A DNA stretch of 64,000 bases, taken from contig NZ_CP017661.1 of NCBI RefSeq assembly GCF_016805985.1, positions 1,054,001 through 1,118,000 of the forward strand. The letters run 5' to 3'. This DNA comes from Microbacterium sp. JZ31 (GTDB taxonomy: Bacteria > Actinomycetota > Actinomycetes > Actinomycetales > Microbacteriaceae). The position numbers and the translations under genes were made by a program. Under the pieces are notes generated by a model that was not told the origin of the DNA, made no database searches, and saw only the letters and a program-made list of their open reading frames with translations. This document shows, piece after piece, positions 1 through 8,055 of the stretch (within the stretch, counting starts at the first letter, position 1; each line of letters begins with the position of its first letter).

Positions 1-186
1 GTACTCCACCCCGGCGAGCTCGGCGGGCAGGGGCGCGTCGCGATCCGCGTGCACGTGACGCGCGCCCTCCAGGGGCGATCCGCTCGCACCTCGGCTGACC
101 GTCGTCACGTCGTGGCCGCGGGACAGCGCGGCTTCCGCCACCGCCCGCGAGAGGAACACGGTGCCGCCCAGCACGAGGAGTCGCAT
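1..186 (-). CDS. NAD-dependent epimerase/reductase family protein, N-terminal fragment
   Basis: The reverse strand opens with ATG at 186 and reads off the left edge of the window, giving 62 codons. The first residues, MRLLVLGGTVFLSRAVAEAA, form the first beta strand and glycine-rich turn of a Rossmann fold (LGGTxFLxR) typical of NAD-dependent epimerase/reductase-like SDRs. The next stretch, GHDVTTVSRG, is the second strand ending in the basic residue that often selects NADP. Substrate cannot be told from the fragment. It is divergent from the FAD monooxygenase with only 84 bp between them, so the two share a control region. Confidence 0.7.
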   Translation of the reverse strand, partial: MRLLVLGGTVFLSRAVAEAALSRGHDVTTVSRGASGSPLEGARHVHADRDAPLPAELAGVEY

Positions 187-270
187 GAGCGCAGTCTGCC
201 CCCGGCCGCCTCGTCGTTCCAGGCATGTTCGCCCCTGGCGCACGGTCTACGGAGCGGCAAGGCTGAGGCC

Positions 271-1512
271 ATGAGCGACGAGTCATCCGGCTGCATCGTG
301 GTGGGAGGCGGTCCCGCGGGCATGATCGTGGGGCTGCTGCTCGCCCGCGCGGGGGTCGATACGACGGTGTTCGAGAAGCACGGCGACTTCCTGCGCGACT
401 TCCGGGGGGACACGATCCACTGCTCGACGCAGCTGCTGCTCGACGAGCTCGGACTGATGGAGCAGTTCCAGCGCATCCCGTACTCGCGGCTGGAGACCGC
501 GCGCGTGCCCGCCGCCGACGGCACGCTCGCGACGATCGCCGACTTCCACCGGCTGCGTCATCCGTATCCGTACATCGCGATCGCCCCGCAATGGGACTTC
601 CTCGACGTGCTGGCGCATGCGGGGCGCAGCGAGCCGCACTTCCACCTGCGGATGCACACCGAGGTGACCGGTCTGATCCGGCGGCGAGACCGGATCAGCG
701 GGGTCCGCTTCGTCGACCACGCCACGGGGGAGGAGGGTGAGCAGGAGGCCCTGCTCACGATCGCGGCGGACGGCCGCGGGTCCCGGGTGCGACAGCTCGC
801 CGGGCTCGACGTCCACGAGTTCGGCGCACCGCTGGATGTGCTGTGGTTCCGGATCCCGGTGGGCGACGCCGACAGCCGGCCCGCCGGCATCGGGCAGTCG
901 CTCACGCCGCGCGGCGCGAACGGCAGACTGCTCGTCCTGATCCCGCGCGGCGACTACGTGCAGGCGGGACTGCTCATCCCCAAGGGTCAGGAGGCCGCGA
1001 TCCGCGCGGAGGGCGTCGAGGCGTTCCGGGCCGCGGTCGCGGCCGCCGTGCCGGAGCTCGCGGCGTCCGCCGCGGCCCTGCGGCTCGAGGACGTGCACGG
1101 GCTCGACGTGCGACTGAACCGCGCGCGGCGCTGGTGGACGCGCGGTCTGCTCTGCATCGGCGACGCCGCCCATGCGATGTCGCCGGTCGCGGGCGTCGGC
1201 GTGAACCTCGCCGTGCAGGACGGGGTCGCGGCGGCGCGGCTGCTCGCCGGGCCGCTGCGCACGGGCCGGATGAGCGATGACCGCGTGGCCGCCGTGCAGC
1301 GCCGTCGCGCGCTGCCCACCGCCGTGACGCAGTTCGCGCAGCGGATCGCGCACCGCGGACTGCGGCGCGCGTTCCGCGTCAAATGGACGCCGATCGTGCC
1401 GAAGCCGCTCGCGCGGCTGCTGCGGGCGCTGCCCGGGCTCGCGGCGATCCCCGCGCGGCTCATCGGCGTCGGCGCGCTGCCCGAGCATGCCCCCGACTTC
1501 GCGCGGCGCTGA
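271..1512 (+). CDS. FAD-dependent aromatic-ring monooxygenase family protein
   Basis: A 413-aa flavoprotein of the PHBH/UbiH class, which uses NAD(P)H and O2 to hydroxylate small, often aromatic, substrates. The N-terminus carries the dinucleotide motif VVGGGPAG (about residues 9-16) followed by the acidic end of strand 2 (VFEKHG). The mid-protein DG motif is seen as AADGRGSRVR, and the FAD ribityl motif as CIGDAAHAMSP, followed by GVGVNLAVQDG. Length fits the class A single-component family. The ATG at 271 is chosen because the GGGPAG fold begins just after it; upstream in-frame codons are low-complexity and run into the divergent gene's promoter. Substrate is unknown. Confidence 0.85.
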   Translation: MSDESSGCIVVGGGPAGMIVGLLLARAGVDTTVFEKHGDFLRDFRGDTIHCSTQLLLDELGLMEQFQRIPYSRLETARVPAADGTLATIADFHRLRHPYPYIAIAPQWDFLDVLAHAGRSEPHFHLRMHTEVTGLIRRRDRISGVRFVDHATGEEGEQEALLTIAADGRGSRVRQLAGLDVHEFGAPLDVLWFRIPVGDADSRPAGIGQSLTPRGANGRLLVLIPRGDYVQAGLLIPKGQEAAIRAEGVEAFRAAVAAAVPELAASAAALRLEDVHGLDVRLNRARRWWTRGLLCIGDAAHAMSPVAGVGVNLAVQDGVAAARLLAGPLRTGRMSDDRVAAVQRRRALPTAVTQFAQRIAHRGLRRAFRVKWTPIVPKPLARLLRALPGLAAIPARLIGVGALPEHAPDFARR

Positions 1513-1517
1513 CCCGG

Positions 1518-2849
1518 TCAGGCGACGTCGAGCCCGGCCTCGGGCTCGGGCTGCGGCTCGACGGCAGGGCGGTCGTGGCGGGCCGCATCCGGCATCACGA
1601 AGGCGAGGTCGGCCGTCGCATCGCCCCACGTCGAGATCGAGATGTGCGCGAGGCCCTGCCACGCCGCGGCCTCGCGCAGCGCCACGGCGACGCGTTCCGC
1701 GGTGATCGCCGGCACCCCGGCCTCCCACCACGCCGACTGCACGCGCAGCGTCGCGGCGGGACGGTCGGCCTTGAGATCGACGCGTCCGACGATGCGGTCG
1801 TCGACGAGCACCGGCAGGGAGTAGTAGCCGAACCGGCGCCGGGGAGCCGGCGTGTAGATCTCGATGCGGTAGTCGAAGCCGAACAGGCGCTCGGCCCGTT
1901 CGCGGAACCAGACGACCGGATCGAACGGCGTCAGCAGTGTCGCGGCATCGATGCGGCGAGGCAGCACCGCATCGCGGTGCACCCATGCCGGCAGCGGGGC
2001 CGCGCCGCGAGTCCAGCCGTCCACCGTCACGGGCGCGAGCTCGCCGTCGTCCACCAGCTCGTGCACCGCCGCGAGCACGGCGCGGCGATCGCGGATGCGG
2101 TGGTAGTCGGCGAGATCCGCCGCCGTTGCGACGCCCGAGGCGCGAGCGGCGCGGCGCAGCAGCTCGCGGATGGCGTCGTCGCGCGGCACCTGGGCATCGA
2201 GCAGCGGAGCCGGCACGACGTCCTGCGCGAGTGCGTAACGGCGCTCGAAGCCCCGGCGACCCGCGATCGCGACCTCACCGAACCGCCACATCAGCTCGAG
2301 CGCGCGCTTGACGACGTCCCAGTCCCACCACGGACCACGCCGCCCGCGATGCGCGTCCGACTCGATCTGCGCGGGACGCAGGGGACCGCGCGCGGCGAGC
2401 TCGTCGCGCACCCAGTCGACCGTCGCCGCGTTCTCGTCGTACCAGCTGCCCGCCCCGCCGTACTTGGCGCGCATGGCGTCCATCCGGAAACGCCACAGCG
2501 GCCAGTCGTCGATCGGCAGGAACGTCGCCTCGTGCGCGAGGTACTCGACGTATGCGCCCGTGCGGCGCGGTCGGCCACCGGGACCGTGCCGCAGGACGAG
2601 CCGGTCGAGGTCGCCCGTGTCGTACGCCCCGAGACGCGAGAAGAGCGGCATGTAGTGAGAGCGGGCGAAGACGTTGACCGAGTCGATCTGCAGCACGCCC
2701 ATGCGCGCGATCGCGCCGTTGAGCTGGCGGGTGCCGGGGGCGTCGGGTCGGGGGCGCGCGAACCCCTGTGCCGCCAGCGCGACGCGGCGGGCCTCCGGGA
2801 GCGACAGGTGCTGCTTCACCCGCCTCACGCTACTCACGGCCACGGACAT
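1518..2849 (-). CDS. YcaQ-family (HTH_42) winged-helix DNA glycosylase-like protein
   Basis: A 443-aa protein of the YcaQ/AlkZ family (winged-helix HTH_42), known to unhook DNA interstrand crosslinks and bulky alkyl adducts. The N-terminal LSLPEARRVALAAQGF and the QID motif in MGVLQIDSVNVFARSHYMPL match the catalytic QxD/QxQ segment. The C-terminal half has the family signature LLTPFDPVVWFRERAERLFG, then RIEIYTPAPRRRFGYYSLPV and DLKADR. It converges with the FAD monooxygenase and is divergent from the AI-2E gene. Start: ATG at 2849; a GTG at 2819, which begins VKQHLSL, is an alternative that fits the family N-terminus equally well. Confidence 0.8.
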   Translation of the reverse strand: MSVAVSSVRRVKQHLSLPEARRVALAAQGFARPRPDAPGTRQLNGAIARMGVLQIDSVNVFARSHYMPLFSRLGAYDTGDLDRLVLRHGPGGRPRRTGAYVEYLAHEATFLPIDDWPLWRFRMDAMRAKYGGAGSWYDENAATVDWVRDELAARGPLRPAQIESDAHRGRRGPWWDWDVVKRALELMWRFGEVAIAGRRGFERRYALAQDVVPAPLLDAQVPRDDAIRELLRRAARASGVATAADLADYHRIRDRRAVLAAVHELVDDGELAPVTVDGWTRGAAPLPAWVHRDAVLPRRIDAATLLTPFDPVVWFRERAERLFGFDYRIEIYTPAPRRRFGYYSLPVLVDDRIVGRVDLKADRPAATLRVQSAWWEAGVPAITAERVAVALREAAAWQGLAHISISTWGDATADLAFVMPDAARHDRPAVEPQPEPEAGLDVA

Positions 2850-2876
2850 ATTCCGGACGCGGATCGCGCCCCGATC

Positions 2877-2882
2877 TAGACT
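2877..2882 (+). promoter_or_regulatory. -10 box (TAGACT), leaderless AI-2E/ilvA transcript
   Basis: TAGACT ends 7 nt before the ATG at 2890, so transcription should begin at or next to the start codon. No Shine-Dalgarno sequence is visible. Confidence 0.5.
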
Positions 2883-2889
2883 GACCGGA

Positions 2890-4146
2890 ATGAGCGACGA
2901 CAAGCCTCGCACCGGTTTCTGGGACGTGTTCCGCTCCCGGCCCGCCGAGACGCACGCGCCGCAGAGCGCGGCCCCGGCAAGGGAGGGCGCGGAATCGACC
3001 GTGCCGGCGGGTCTGCGCATCGCGACCGCGTACGCGTGGCGGTTCCTGGTGGTCGCCGCCGCGGTCGGCGTTCTCGTGTGGCTCGTGATCCAGTTCAAGC
3101 TCCTCGTGATCCCGCTGCTCGTGGCGATCCTCATCACCGCGCTCGTGTGGCCCGCGCTGTCCTGGCTGCTGCGACACCGCGTGCCGCGGTGGGTGGCGAT
3201 CATCGTCACGCTGCTGGGCACGATCGCGATCGTCAGCGCGCTCGTCTGGCTCGTCGCCTGGCAGGTGTCGCGCGAGTTCGGCGGCGTGCGCGACCGCGTG
3301 CTCGAGGCCGTCGACGGCTTGCGGGCGTTCCTCGTGAGCATCGGCGTCTCCGAGGCCGAGATCAACGGCTACATCCAGGACGGCTTCGACCTGCTGCAGG
3401 CCGAGGCCGCCACCCTGTGGAGCGGCGCGCTCGCCCTGGGCTCCACGGTGGGGCACTTCGCGGCCGGTGCGCTGCTGACGCTGTTCGCCCTGATCTGCAT
3501 CCTCGCCGACGGCGGCGGCATCTGGCGCTGGACGGTGCGGCTGTTCCCGGCGCAGGCCCGCACCGCCGTCGACCGTGCCGCGCGCAACGGCTGGCAGACG
3601 GTCATGAACTACGCGCGCACCCAGCTGCTCGTCGCGACGATCGACGCCGTGGGCATCGGCGTCGGCGCGTTCCTTCTGCAGGTCCCGCTGGCCATCCCCA
3701 TCGCCGTGATGGTGTTCCTCGGCTCGTTCGTGCCCCTCGTCGGTGCGATCCTGACGGGCGCCGTCGCGGTCTTCATCGCGCTCGTCTACAACGGACCGTG
3801 GATCGCGCTCGCGATGCTCGCGGTGGTGCTCGCCGTGCAGCAGATCGAAAGTCACATCCTGCAGCCGATCCTGATGGGATCCGCCGTGAAGGTGCATCCG
3901 CTCGCGGTCGTGCTCGTCGTGGCGGGCGGGTCGATGATCGCCGGCATCCCGGGCGCGCTGTTCGCCGTGCCGCTCGCGGCGTTCGTCAACGTCGTCGCCG
4001 TGACCCTTTCGACCGGGTCGTGGCGCACGGGCGCGCCGGTGCCCGCCGACCGCCTCATCTGGGACACCGTCCCGAAGACCATCCGACCGGTGCGGCCGGG
4101 TGCGTCCGCCGCCGAACCGGCATCGAAGAACGGAACCACCCCGTGA
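2890..4146 (+). CDS. AI-2E family transporter
   Basis: A 418-aa integral membrane protein of the AI-2E (PerM/TqsA) family. After a polar N-terminus of about 45 residues, hydrophobic helices follow at FLVVAAAVGVLVWLVI and LLVIPLLVAILITALVWP. Then comes the long amphipathic segment with EINGYIQDGFDLL typical of the family, and at least four C-terminal helices containing the conserved FLGSFVPLVGAILTG and QQIESHILQPILMG segments. The family exports small molecules or contributes to salt tolerance; substrate here is not deducible. The stop overlaps the GTG start of ilvA by 4 nt (GTGA), so the two are translationally coupled. The start follows the -10 box by 7 nt (leaderless). Confidence 0.85.
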   Translation: MSDDKPRTGFWDVFRSRPAETHAPQSAAPAREGAESTVPAGLRIATAYAWRFLVVAAAVGVLVWLVIQFKLLVIPLLVAILITALVWPALSWLLRHRVPRWVAIIVTLLGTIAIVSALVWLVAWQVSREFGGVRDRVLEAVDGLRAFLVSIGVSEAEINGYIQDGFDLLQAEAATLWSGALALGSTVGHFAAGALLTLFALICILADGGGIWRWTVRLFPAQARTAVDRAARNGWQTVMNYARTQLLVATIDAVGIGVGAFLLQVPLAIPIAVMVFLGSFVPLVGAILTGAVAVFIALVYNGPWIALAMLAVVLAVQQIESHILQPILMGSAVKVHPLAVVLVVAGGSMIAGIPGALFAVPLAAFVNVVAVTLSTGSWRTGAPVPADRLIWDTVPKTIRPVRPGASAAEPASKNGTTP

Positions 4147-5417
4147 CCACCTTGGATCCCGCCCAGCACGCCGTCGGCCCGGACGAGGTGCCGCTCATCC
4201 CGACCCTCCCGGAGATCGAGGCCGCCGCGCGGAGCCTCGAGGGCGTCATCAACCACACCCCGCTGGAGTACTCGCTGCACCTGAGCGAGGTGCTCGGCGC
4301 GCCCGTGCATCTCAAGCTCGAGAACCTGCAGCGGACCGGGTCGTTCAAGGTGCGGGGCGCGACCTATCGCCTGGCGCAGCTGACGCCGGAGGAGCGCGCG
4401 CGCGGCGTCGTCGCGGCCTCGGCCGGCAATCACGCTCAGGGCGTCGCGCTCGGCGCGCAGCAGCTGGGCATCCCCGCGACGATCTACATGCCGCTGGGCG
4501 TGCCGGTGCCCAAGCTGCTGGCGACGCGCGGCTATGGCGCCGAGGTCGTGCTCGAGGGCCCCACGGTGGCGGTCGCTCTCGAGCGCGCGGCGGAGCACGC
4601 CGAGCGCACCGGCGCGGTGCTGATCCATCCGTTCGACCACCGCGACATCGTGATCGGGCAGGGCACGCTGGGCCTCGAGATCATGGACGACGCGCCGGAT
4701 GTCACCACCATCCTGGTCGGGATCGGCGGGGGCGGCCTCATCGCGGGCATCGCCGCCGCGGCGAAGGCCCGTGCGGCGGCCGCGGGCCGGGAGGTGCGCG
4801 TCATCGGCGTGCAGGCCGAGAATGCCGCACCGTATCCGGTGTCGCTCGAGGCGGGCGAGCCGGTCCGGATCACGACGCAGCCGACGATCGCGGACGGCAT
4901 CCTCGTGGACAGGCCGGGCGACGTGCCGTTCGCGGTGATCAGCGAGCTCGTCGACGAGGTCGTGACGGTCACGGACGACGACATCGCTCGCGCGCTGCTC
5001 GTGCTGCTCGAGCGCGCCAAGGTGGTCGTCGAGCCGGCGGGAGCCGTCGGCGTCGCGGCGATCCTCGCGGGCAAGGTCACGGCGACGGGCACGACGGTCG
5101 CGGTGCTGTCCGGCGGCAACATCGACCCGCTGCTGCTTCAGCGCGTCGTCGCGCACGGGCTCTCCGCCTCCGGGCGCTACATGACGATCCGGATCCCGCT
5201 GCCCGACCGCCCCGGTCAGCTCGCGCGCGTGTCCGAACTGCTCGCCGAGGCGGGAGCGAACGTCATCGAGGTGCTGCACACCCGCCACGGACAGGGGCTG
5301 CAGATCAGCGAGGTCGTGCTGCAGATCTCCGTCGAGACGCGGGGGCAGGAGCACCGCGAGCTCACCCTGCAGATCCTGCGCGACGCGGGATTCCGCCCCG
5401 AGGTATTGCCCGACTGA
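4143..5417 (+). CDS. ilvA: threonine ammonia-lyase (threonine dehydratase)
   Basis: A 424-aa PLP enzyme that deaminates threonine to 2-oxobutyrate, feeding isoleucine synthesis or threonine catabolism. The PLP lysine is in RTGSFKVRGA, the cofactor phosphate loop is GIGGGGLIAG, and SAGNHAQGVALG is the substrate loop. A C-terminal ACT domain starts at RYMTIRIPLPDRPGQLARVS. The single ACT domain and length of about 400 residues match the TIGR01127-type enzyme rather than the longer double-ACT biosynthetic form. Starts at GTG 4143 inside the stop of the AI-2E gene. No strong ribosome site is visible, which suggests translation by coupling. Confidence 0.9.
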   Translation: MTTLDPAQHAVGPDEVPLIPTLPEIEAAARSLEGVINHTPLEYSLHLSEVLGAPVHLKLENLQRTGSFKVRGATYRLAQLTPEERARGVVAASAGNHAQGVALGAQQLGIPATIYMPLGVPVPKLLATRGYGAEVVLEGPTVAVALERAAEHAERTGAVLIHPFDHRDIVIGQGTLGLEIMDDAPDVTTILVGIGGGGLIAGIAAAAKARAAAAGREVRVIGVQAENAAPYPVSLEAGEPVRITTQPTIADGILVDRPGDVPFAVISELVDEVVTVTDDDIARALLVLLERAKVVVEPAGAVGVAAILAGKVTATGTTVAVLSGGNIDPLLLQRVVAHGLSASGRYMTIRIPLPDRPGQLARVSELLAEAGANVIEVLHTRHGQGLQISEVVLQISVETRGQEHRELTLQILRDAGFRPEVLPD

Positions 5418-5521
5418 ATTCGATCCTCCTGCACGGGGTAGAGATTCGCGCCCGGAGTATGTCGCGTGTCGAGAGATCCGACATACTTGGTGCGCTCACC
5501 CGAATGTGAAATGGAGCATCG

Positions 5522-6502
5522 ATGAAGAAATCCCTCGGCGTCCTGGCGACGAGTCTCGCCCTCGCCTTGACGCTGACGAGCGGAGTTTCCGCCCCCGTCC
5601 AGGCGGTGGAGACCACCGCAACGTCGACGAACGTTTTCTCCGCGAAGGCAAAGGCTTTCAAGAGCAGTCCCTCACCGACGATCGCCGGCACGGCGATCGT
5701 CGGTAAGTCACTGACTGCGAAGACGGGCACTTGGTCGCCGGCTCCCAGGATCTCGTTCCAGTGGTATCGCGGATCGGCGAAGATCACAGGTGCCACGCGG
5801 AACGTCTACAGGCTGACCAAGGCGGACGCCGGCAAGAAGATCACGGTGAAGGTCACCGGGAAGAAGACCGGTTACCAAACCGTCACGAAGACCTCTCGTG
5901 CGGTAGCGGTGAAAGCCGCGCCGGCGAAGCCGACCGTCAGCCAGCAGAACGCCCTTAAGAAGGCCCAGAGCTATCTGAGGTACTCCGCGTTCTCGCGCTC
6001 CGGTTTGATCGATCAGCTGAAGTACGAGGGCTTTTCCACCGCCGACGCGACGTACGGGGTGGACGCGACGAAGACGAATTGGAATGCGCAGGCGGTCAAG
6101 GCGGCGCAGAGCTATCTGAAGTACTCGGCTTTTTCGCGCTCGGGTTTGATCGATCAGTTGGAGTTCGAGGGTTTCTCCACGGCACAGGCGACGTATGGCG
6201 TGGACGCGACGAAGACGAATTGGAATGCGCAGGCGGTCAAGGCGGCGCAGAGCTACTTGAAGTACTCGGCTTTTTCGCGTTCGGGTCTGATCGATCAGTT
6301 GGAGTTCGAGGGTTTCTCCACGGCACAGGCGACGTATGGCGTGGACGCGACGAAGACGAATTGGAATGCGCAGGCGGTCAAGGCGGCGCAGAGCTATCTG
6401 AAGTACTCGGCTTTTTCGCGCTCGGGTCTGATCGCTCAGCTGCAGTACGAGGGGTTCACCGCCGTCCAGGCGACTTACGGGGTCAACGCGGTAGGCCTCT
6501 AA
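5522..6502 (+). CDS. secreted Ig-like/Ltp-repeat surface protein
   Basis: A 326-aa exported protein. A lysine-initiated signal peptide (MKKSLGVLATSLALALTLTS, probable cleavage near AVQA-V/E) is followed by one Ig-like module of about 80 aa. That module has the SPSPTIAGTAIVGKSLTAK, WYRG and YQTVTKTSRAV signatures common in actinobacterial surface proteins. Four repeats of 47 aa follow (AQSYLKYSAFSRSGLIDQLE, then FEGFSTAQATYGVD), matching the Ltp family (PF07553), which includes the superinfection-exclusion lipoprotein of a streptococcal phage. No lipobox cysteine is visible, so it is secreted or wall-associated. Codon use is AT-richer than neighbours (TTT, AAG, TTG), suggesting transfer. The ribosome site is AATGGAG upstream of ATG 5522. 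Confidence 0.8.
   Translation: MKKSLGVLATSLALALTLTSGVSAPVQAVETTATSTNVFSAKAKAFKSSPSPTIAGTAIVGKSLTAKTGTWSPAPRISFQWYRGSAKITGATRNVYRLTKADAGKKITVKVTGKKTGYQTVTKTSRAVAVKAAPAKPTVSQQNALKKAQSYLRYSAFSRSGLIDQLKYEGFSTADATYGVDATKTNWNAQAVKAAQSYLKYSAFSRSGLIDQLEFEGFSTAQATYGVDATKTNWNAQAVKAAQSYLKYSAFSRSGLIDQLEFEGFSTAQATYGVDATKTNWNAQAVKAAQSYLKYSAFSRSGLIAQLQYEGFTAVQATYGVNAVGL
5942..6499 (+). repeat. four tandem 141-bp repeats in the Ltp-repeat gene
   Basis: Units begin at about 5942 (diverged), 6083, 6224 and 6365 (last one incomplete and diverged at its 3' end). The 6083 and 6224 units are almost base-identical, far more alike than selection on protein alone would need, indicating recent duplication or gene conversion. 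Each encodes 47 residues. Confidence 0.9.
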
Positions 6503-6518
6503 GACGGCACAATGACGA

Positions 6519-6550
6519 CGAAGGCCCCGCTCCGAGGAGCGGGGCCTTCG
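6519..6550. terminator. bidirectional terminator hairpin
   Basis: AAGGCCCCGCTCC at 6521-6533 pairs perfectly with 6536-6548, extended by CG on each side. It lies between the convergent Ltp-repeat gene and greA. Confidence 0.8.
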
Positions 6551-6564
6551 TCGCGTGCGTGGGG

Positions 6565-7053
6565 TCAGCCGGTGAAGGTCTCGACCTTGACGATCTCGAC
6601 GGCGATGTCCTTGCCGTTCGGAGCCTTGTAGGAGGTCTTGTCGCCCTCCTTGAGACCGAGGATGGCGGCGCCCAGCGGCGACTGCTCGCTGTACACGTCG
6701 AGGTCGGTGCCGCCCGCGATCTCGCGGCTGCCGAGCAGGAAGCGCTCCTCGTCACCGAGCACCAGGGCCGTGACGACGGTGCCGGACTGCACGGTGCCGT
6801 CGGATTCCGGCGCCTCGCCGACGACCGCGCCCTTCAGCAGACCCTGGAGCTGGCGGATCCGCATCTCGATCTTGCCCTGCTCGTCCTTCGCGGCGTGGTA
6901 GCCGCCGTTCTCCTTGAGGTCGCCCTCCTCGCGGGCGATCTCGATGCGCTTGGCGATCTCCTCGCGGCCGGTCGTCGAGAGCTCCTCGAGCTCGCCGGCG
7001 AGGCGGTCGTAGGCCTCCTGCGTGAGGAAAGTGACCTGAGCATCGTTCGACAC
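6565..7053 (-). CDS. greA: transcription elongation factor GreA
   Basis: A 162-aa factor that rescues backtracked RNA polymerase by stimulating transcript cleavage. It has the N-terminal coiled-coil (FLTQEAYDRLAGELEELSTT to about residue 75, containing DLKENGGYHAAKDEQ with the acidic tip) and the C-terminal FKBP-like domain (GTVVTALVLGDEERFLLGSR to SPLGAAILGLKEGDKTSY). Length is standard. Starts at GTG 7053 with a good ribosome site (GAAGGGAG). It follows DUF4307 on the same strand but is separated from it by a terminator hairpin, so it is probably its own transcript. Confidence 0.95.
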   Translation of the reverse strand: MSNDAQVTFLTQEAYDRLAGELEELSTTGREEIAKRIEIAREEGDLKENGGYHAAKDEQGKIEMRIRQLQGLLKGAVVGEAPESDGTVQSGTVVTALVLGDEERFLLGSREIAGGTDLDVYSEQSPLGAAILGLKEGDKTSYKAPNGKDIAVEIVKVETFTG

Positions 7054-7088
7054 GATGGGCTCCCTTCGATGGACGGAGATAGTGCAAG

Positions 7089-7113
7089 ACGCCCCGGCGT
7101 ACTGCCGGGGCGT
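7089..7113 (-). terminator. hairpin terminator after DUF4307 gene
   Basis: Perfect 10-bp stem (ACGCCCCGGC with GCCGGGGCGT) and a 5-nt loop, between the DUF4307 stop and the greA start. Confidence 0.7.
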
Positions 7114-7134
7114 CGATGAGATCTGTGGCTCACC

Positions 7135-7530
7135 CTACGTGACCCAGCAGGATTCGACCAAACCCGTCGTCGCCTCCGCAACCGTCGGCACGGTCTCCGT
7201 GTGCTGCATCCGGTGGTCTCCGTCGCCCTCGTACTCCACGATCAGCCAGCCGACGACGCCGAACTCCTCGTCGAGGGCCTGCACGGCGCAGGCGACGGAG
7301 CGCCCGGTCGGCGCCGTGAGCTGGAACGACACCTCGACCGCGTGCGCGTCGCGCACCTCGAAGCCCAGGTCGTCGACCGAGATCGCGTCGATGCTGTTCG
7401 AGACCGCGCTCCATCCGAGCCAGCCGACGCCGACGGCGGCGACCGCGATGACGGCCCCCCACGCGATCCGCCGGCGCGCGGGATGGCGGGTGCGGCCGTA
7501 GCGGTCGTCGAGCTCGGCCTGGGTGGTCAT
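7135..7530 (-). CDS. DUF4307 domain membrane protein
   Basis: A 131-aa protein with the DUF4307 pattern: a short polar N-terminus (MTTQAELDDRYGRTRHPARR), one transmembrane helix (IAWGAVIAVAAVGVGWLGWS, about residues 23-42) and an extracytoplasmic beta-rich domain. That domain includes FEVRDAHAVEVSFQLT and CAVQALDEEFGVVGW, with cysteines at CAV and near the C-terminal SCWVT that could pair. In other actinobacteria this family sits next to greA and mycothiol-conjugate amidase. Here greA is the neighbour and the amidase is not seen. ATG at 7530 is preceded by a GGAGA ribosome site. Function unknown. Confidence 0.8.
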   Translation of the reverse strand: MTTQAELDDRYGRTRHPARRRIAWGAVIAVAAVGVGWLGWSAVSNSIDAISVDDLGFEVRDAHAVEVSFQLTAPTGRSVACAVQALDEEFGVVGWLIVEYEGDGDHRMQHTETVPTVAEATTGLVESCWVT

Positions 7531-7613
7531 CGGTCTCCGTGGGGCTCGGTGCGGCGATCGCGGGGGATCGCGAAAGTTAGGCTGGAGCTTCCAGGCTAGA
7601 ACAGGAGCCACAC

Positions 7614-7940
7614 ATGCACGCTCTCGCGGCGACCCCCGTCCCGACCCCCACGCCGACCGTCGATCCGTCGATCGTCACGCCGGGGCCCGAGGGGTTCACG
7701 GTCATCGCGATCCTCGTGGTCCTCGTCGCCCTGCTCGTGTTCGACATGCTGCGCCGCGTGCGTCGTACGCGGTACCGCGAGGAGGCCAACGAGGCGCTGG
7801 ACGCCGAGGAAGCCGCCGCGCGCGGCGATACGCAACAGAACGTGACGCCGCAGGACGCGATGGGGCAGGACGCGACCGCGCAGGACGCCACGGTGCGCGA
7901 CGAGAAGCCGCGGGACGAGACGGCGCGAGACAAGGACTAG
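7614..7940 (+). CDS. small single-pass membrane protein with degenerate QDA repeats
   Basis: A 108-aa hypothetical. A Pro/Thr-rich exported N-terminus (TPVPTPTPTVDPS) leads to one transmembrane helix (FTVIAILVVLVALLVFDML, about residues 28-46). Then a basic stop-transfer (RRVRRTRYR) and a charged cytoplasmic tail end in five degenerate pentamers (QDAMG, QDATA, QDATV, RDEKP, RDETA). The tail looks like a recent microsatellite-type expansion of CAGGACGC-like units. Ribosome site CAGGAG sits 8 nt before the ATG. Divergent from DUF4307 (83 bp between starts). No known function. Confidence 0.7.
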   Translation: MHALAATPVPTPTPTVDPSIVTPGPEGFTVIAILVVLVALLVFDMLRRVRRTRYREEANEALDAEEAAARGDTQQNVTPQDAMGQDATAQDATVRDEKPRDETARDKD

Positions 7941-8055
7941 GCGCCTTCTCGGGCTGTTCGCGTCTGCCACGCCGCCCGAGGCGAGCGATGACGTCTCTCG
8001 TCGGGTACTCGCCCGGCCCAGAGTTCCGAGCCGTCGTGCCGGGGAGAGGAACCGC

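Noticed and set aside
283..1986. Long antisense open frame opposite the FAD monooxygenase
   Set aside because: Arg/Pro/Ala-rich translation without domains; a by-product of GC-rich third positions. The same holds for the long antisense frames opposite cstA, ilvA, molybdoenzyme and ABC genes.
3036..4142. In-frame upstream extension of ilvA through the AI-2E gene
   Set aside because: The extension translates to low-complexity Arg-rich sequence; ilvA homology begins just after GTG 4143.
5942..6499. Tandem repeats as a CRISPR or phage remnant
   Set aside because: The 141-bp units are in-frame coding repeats of a PF07553-like protein.
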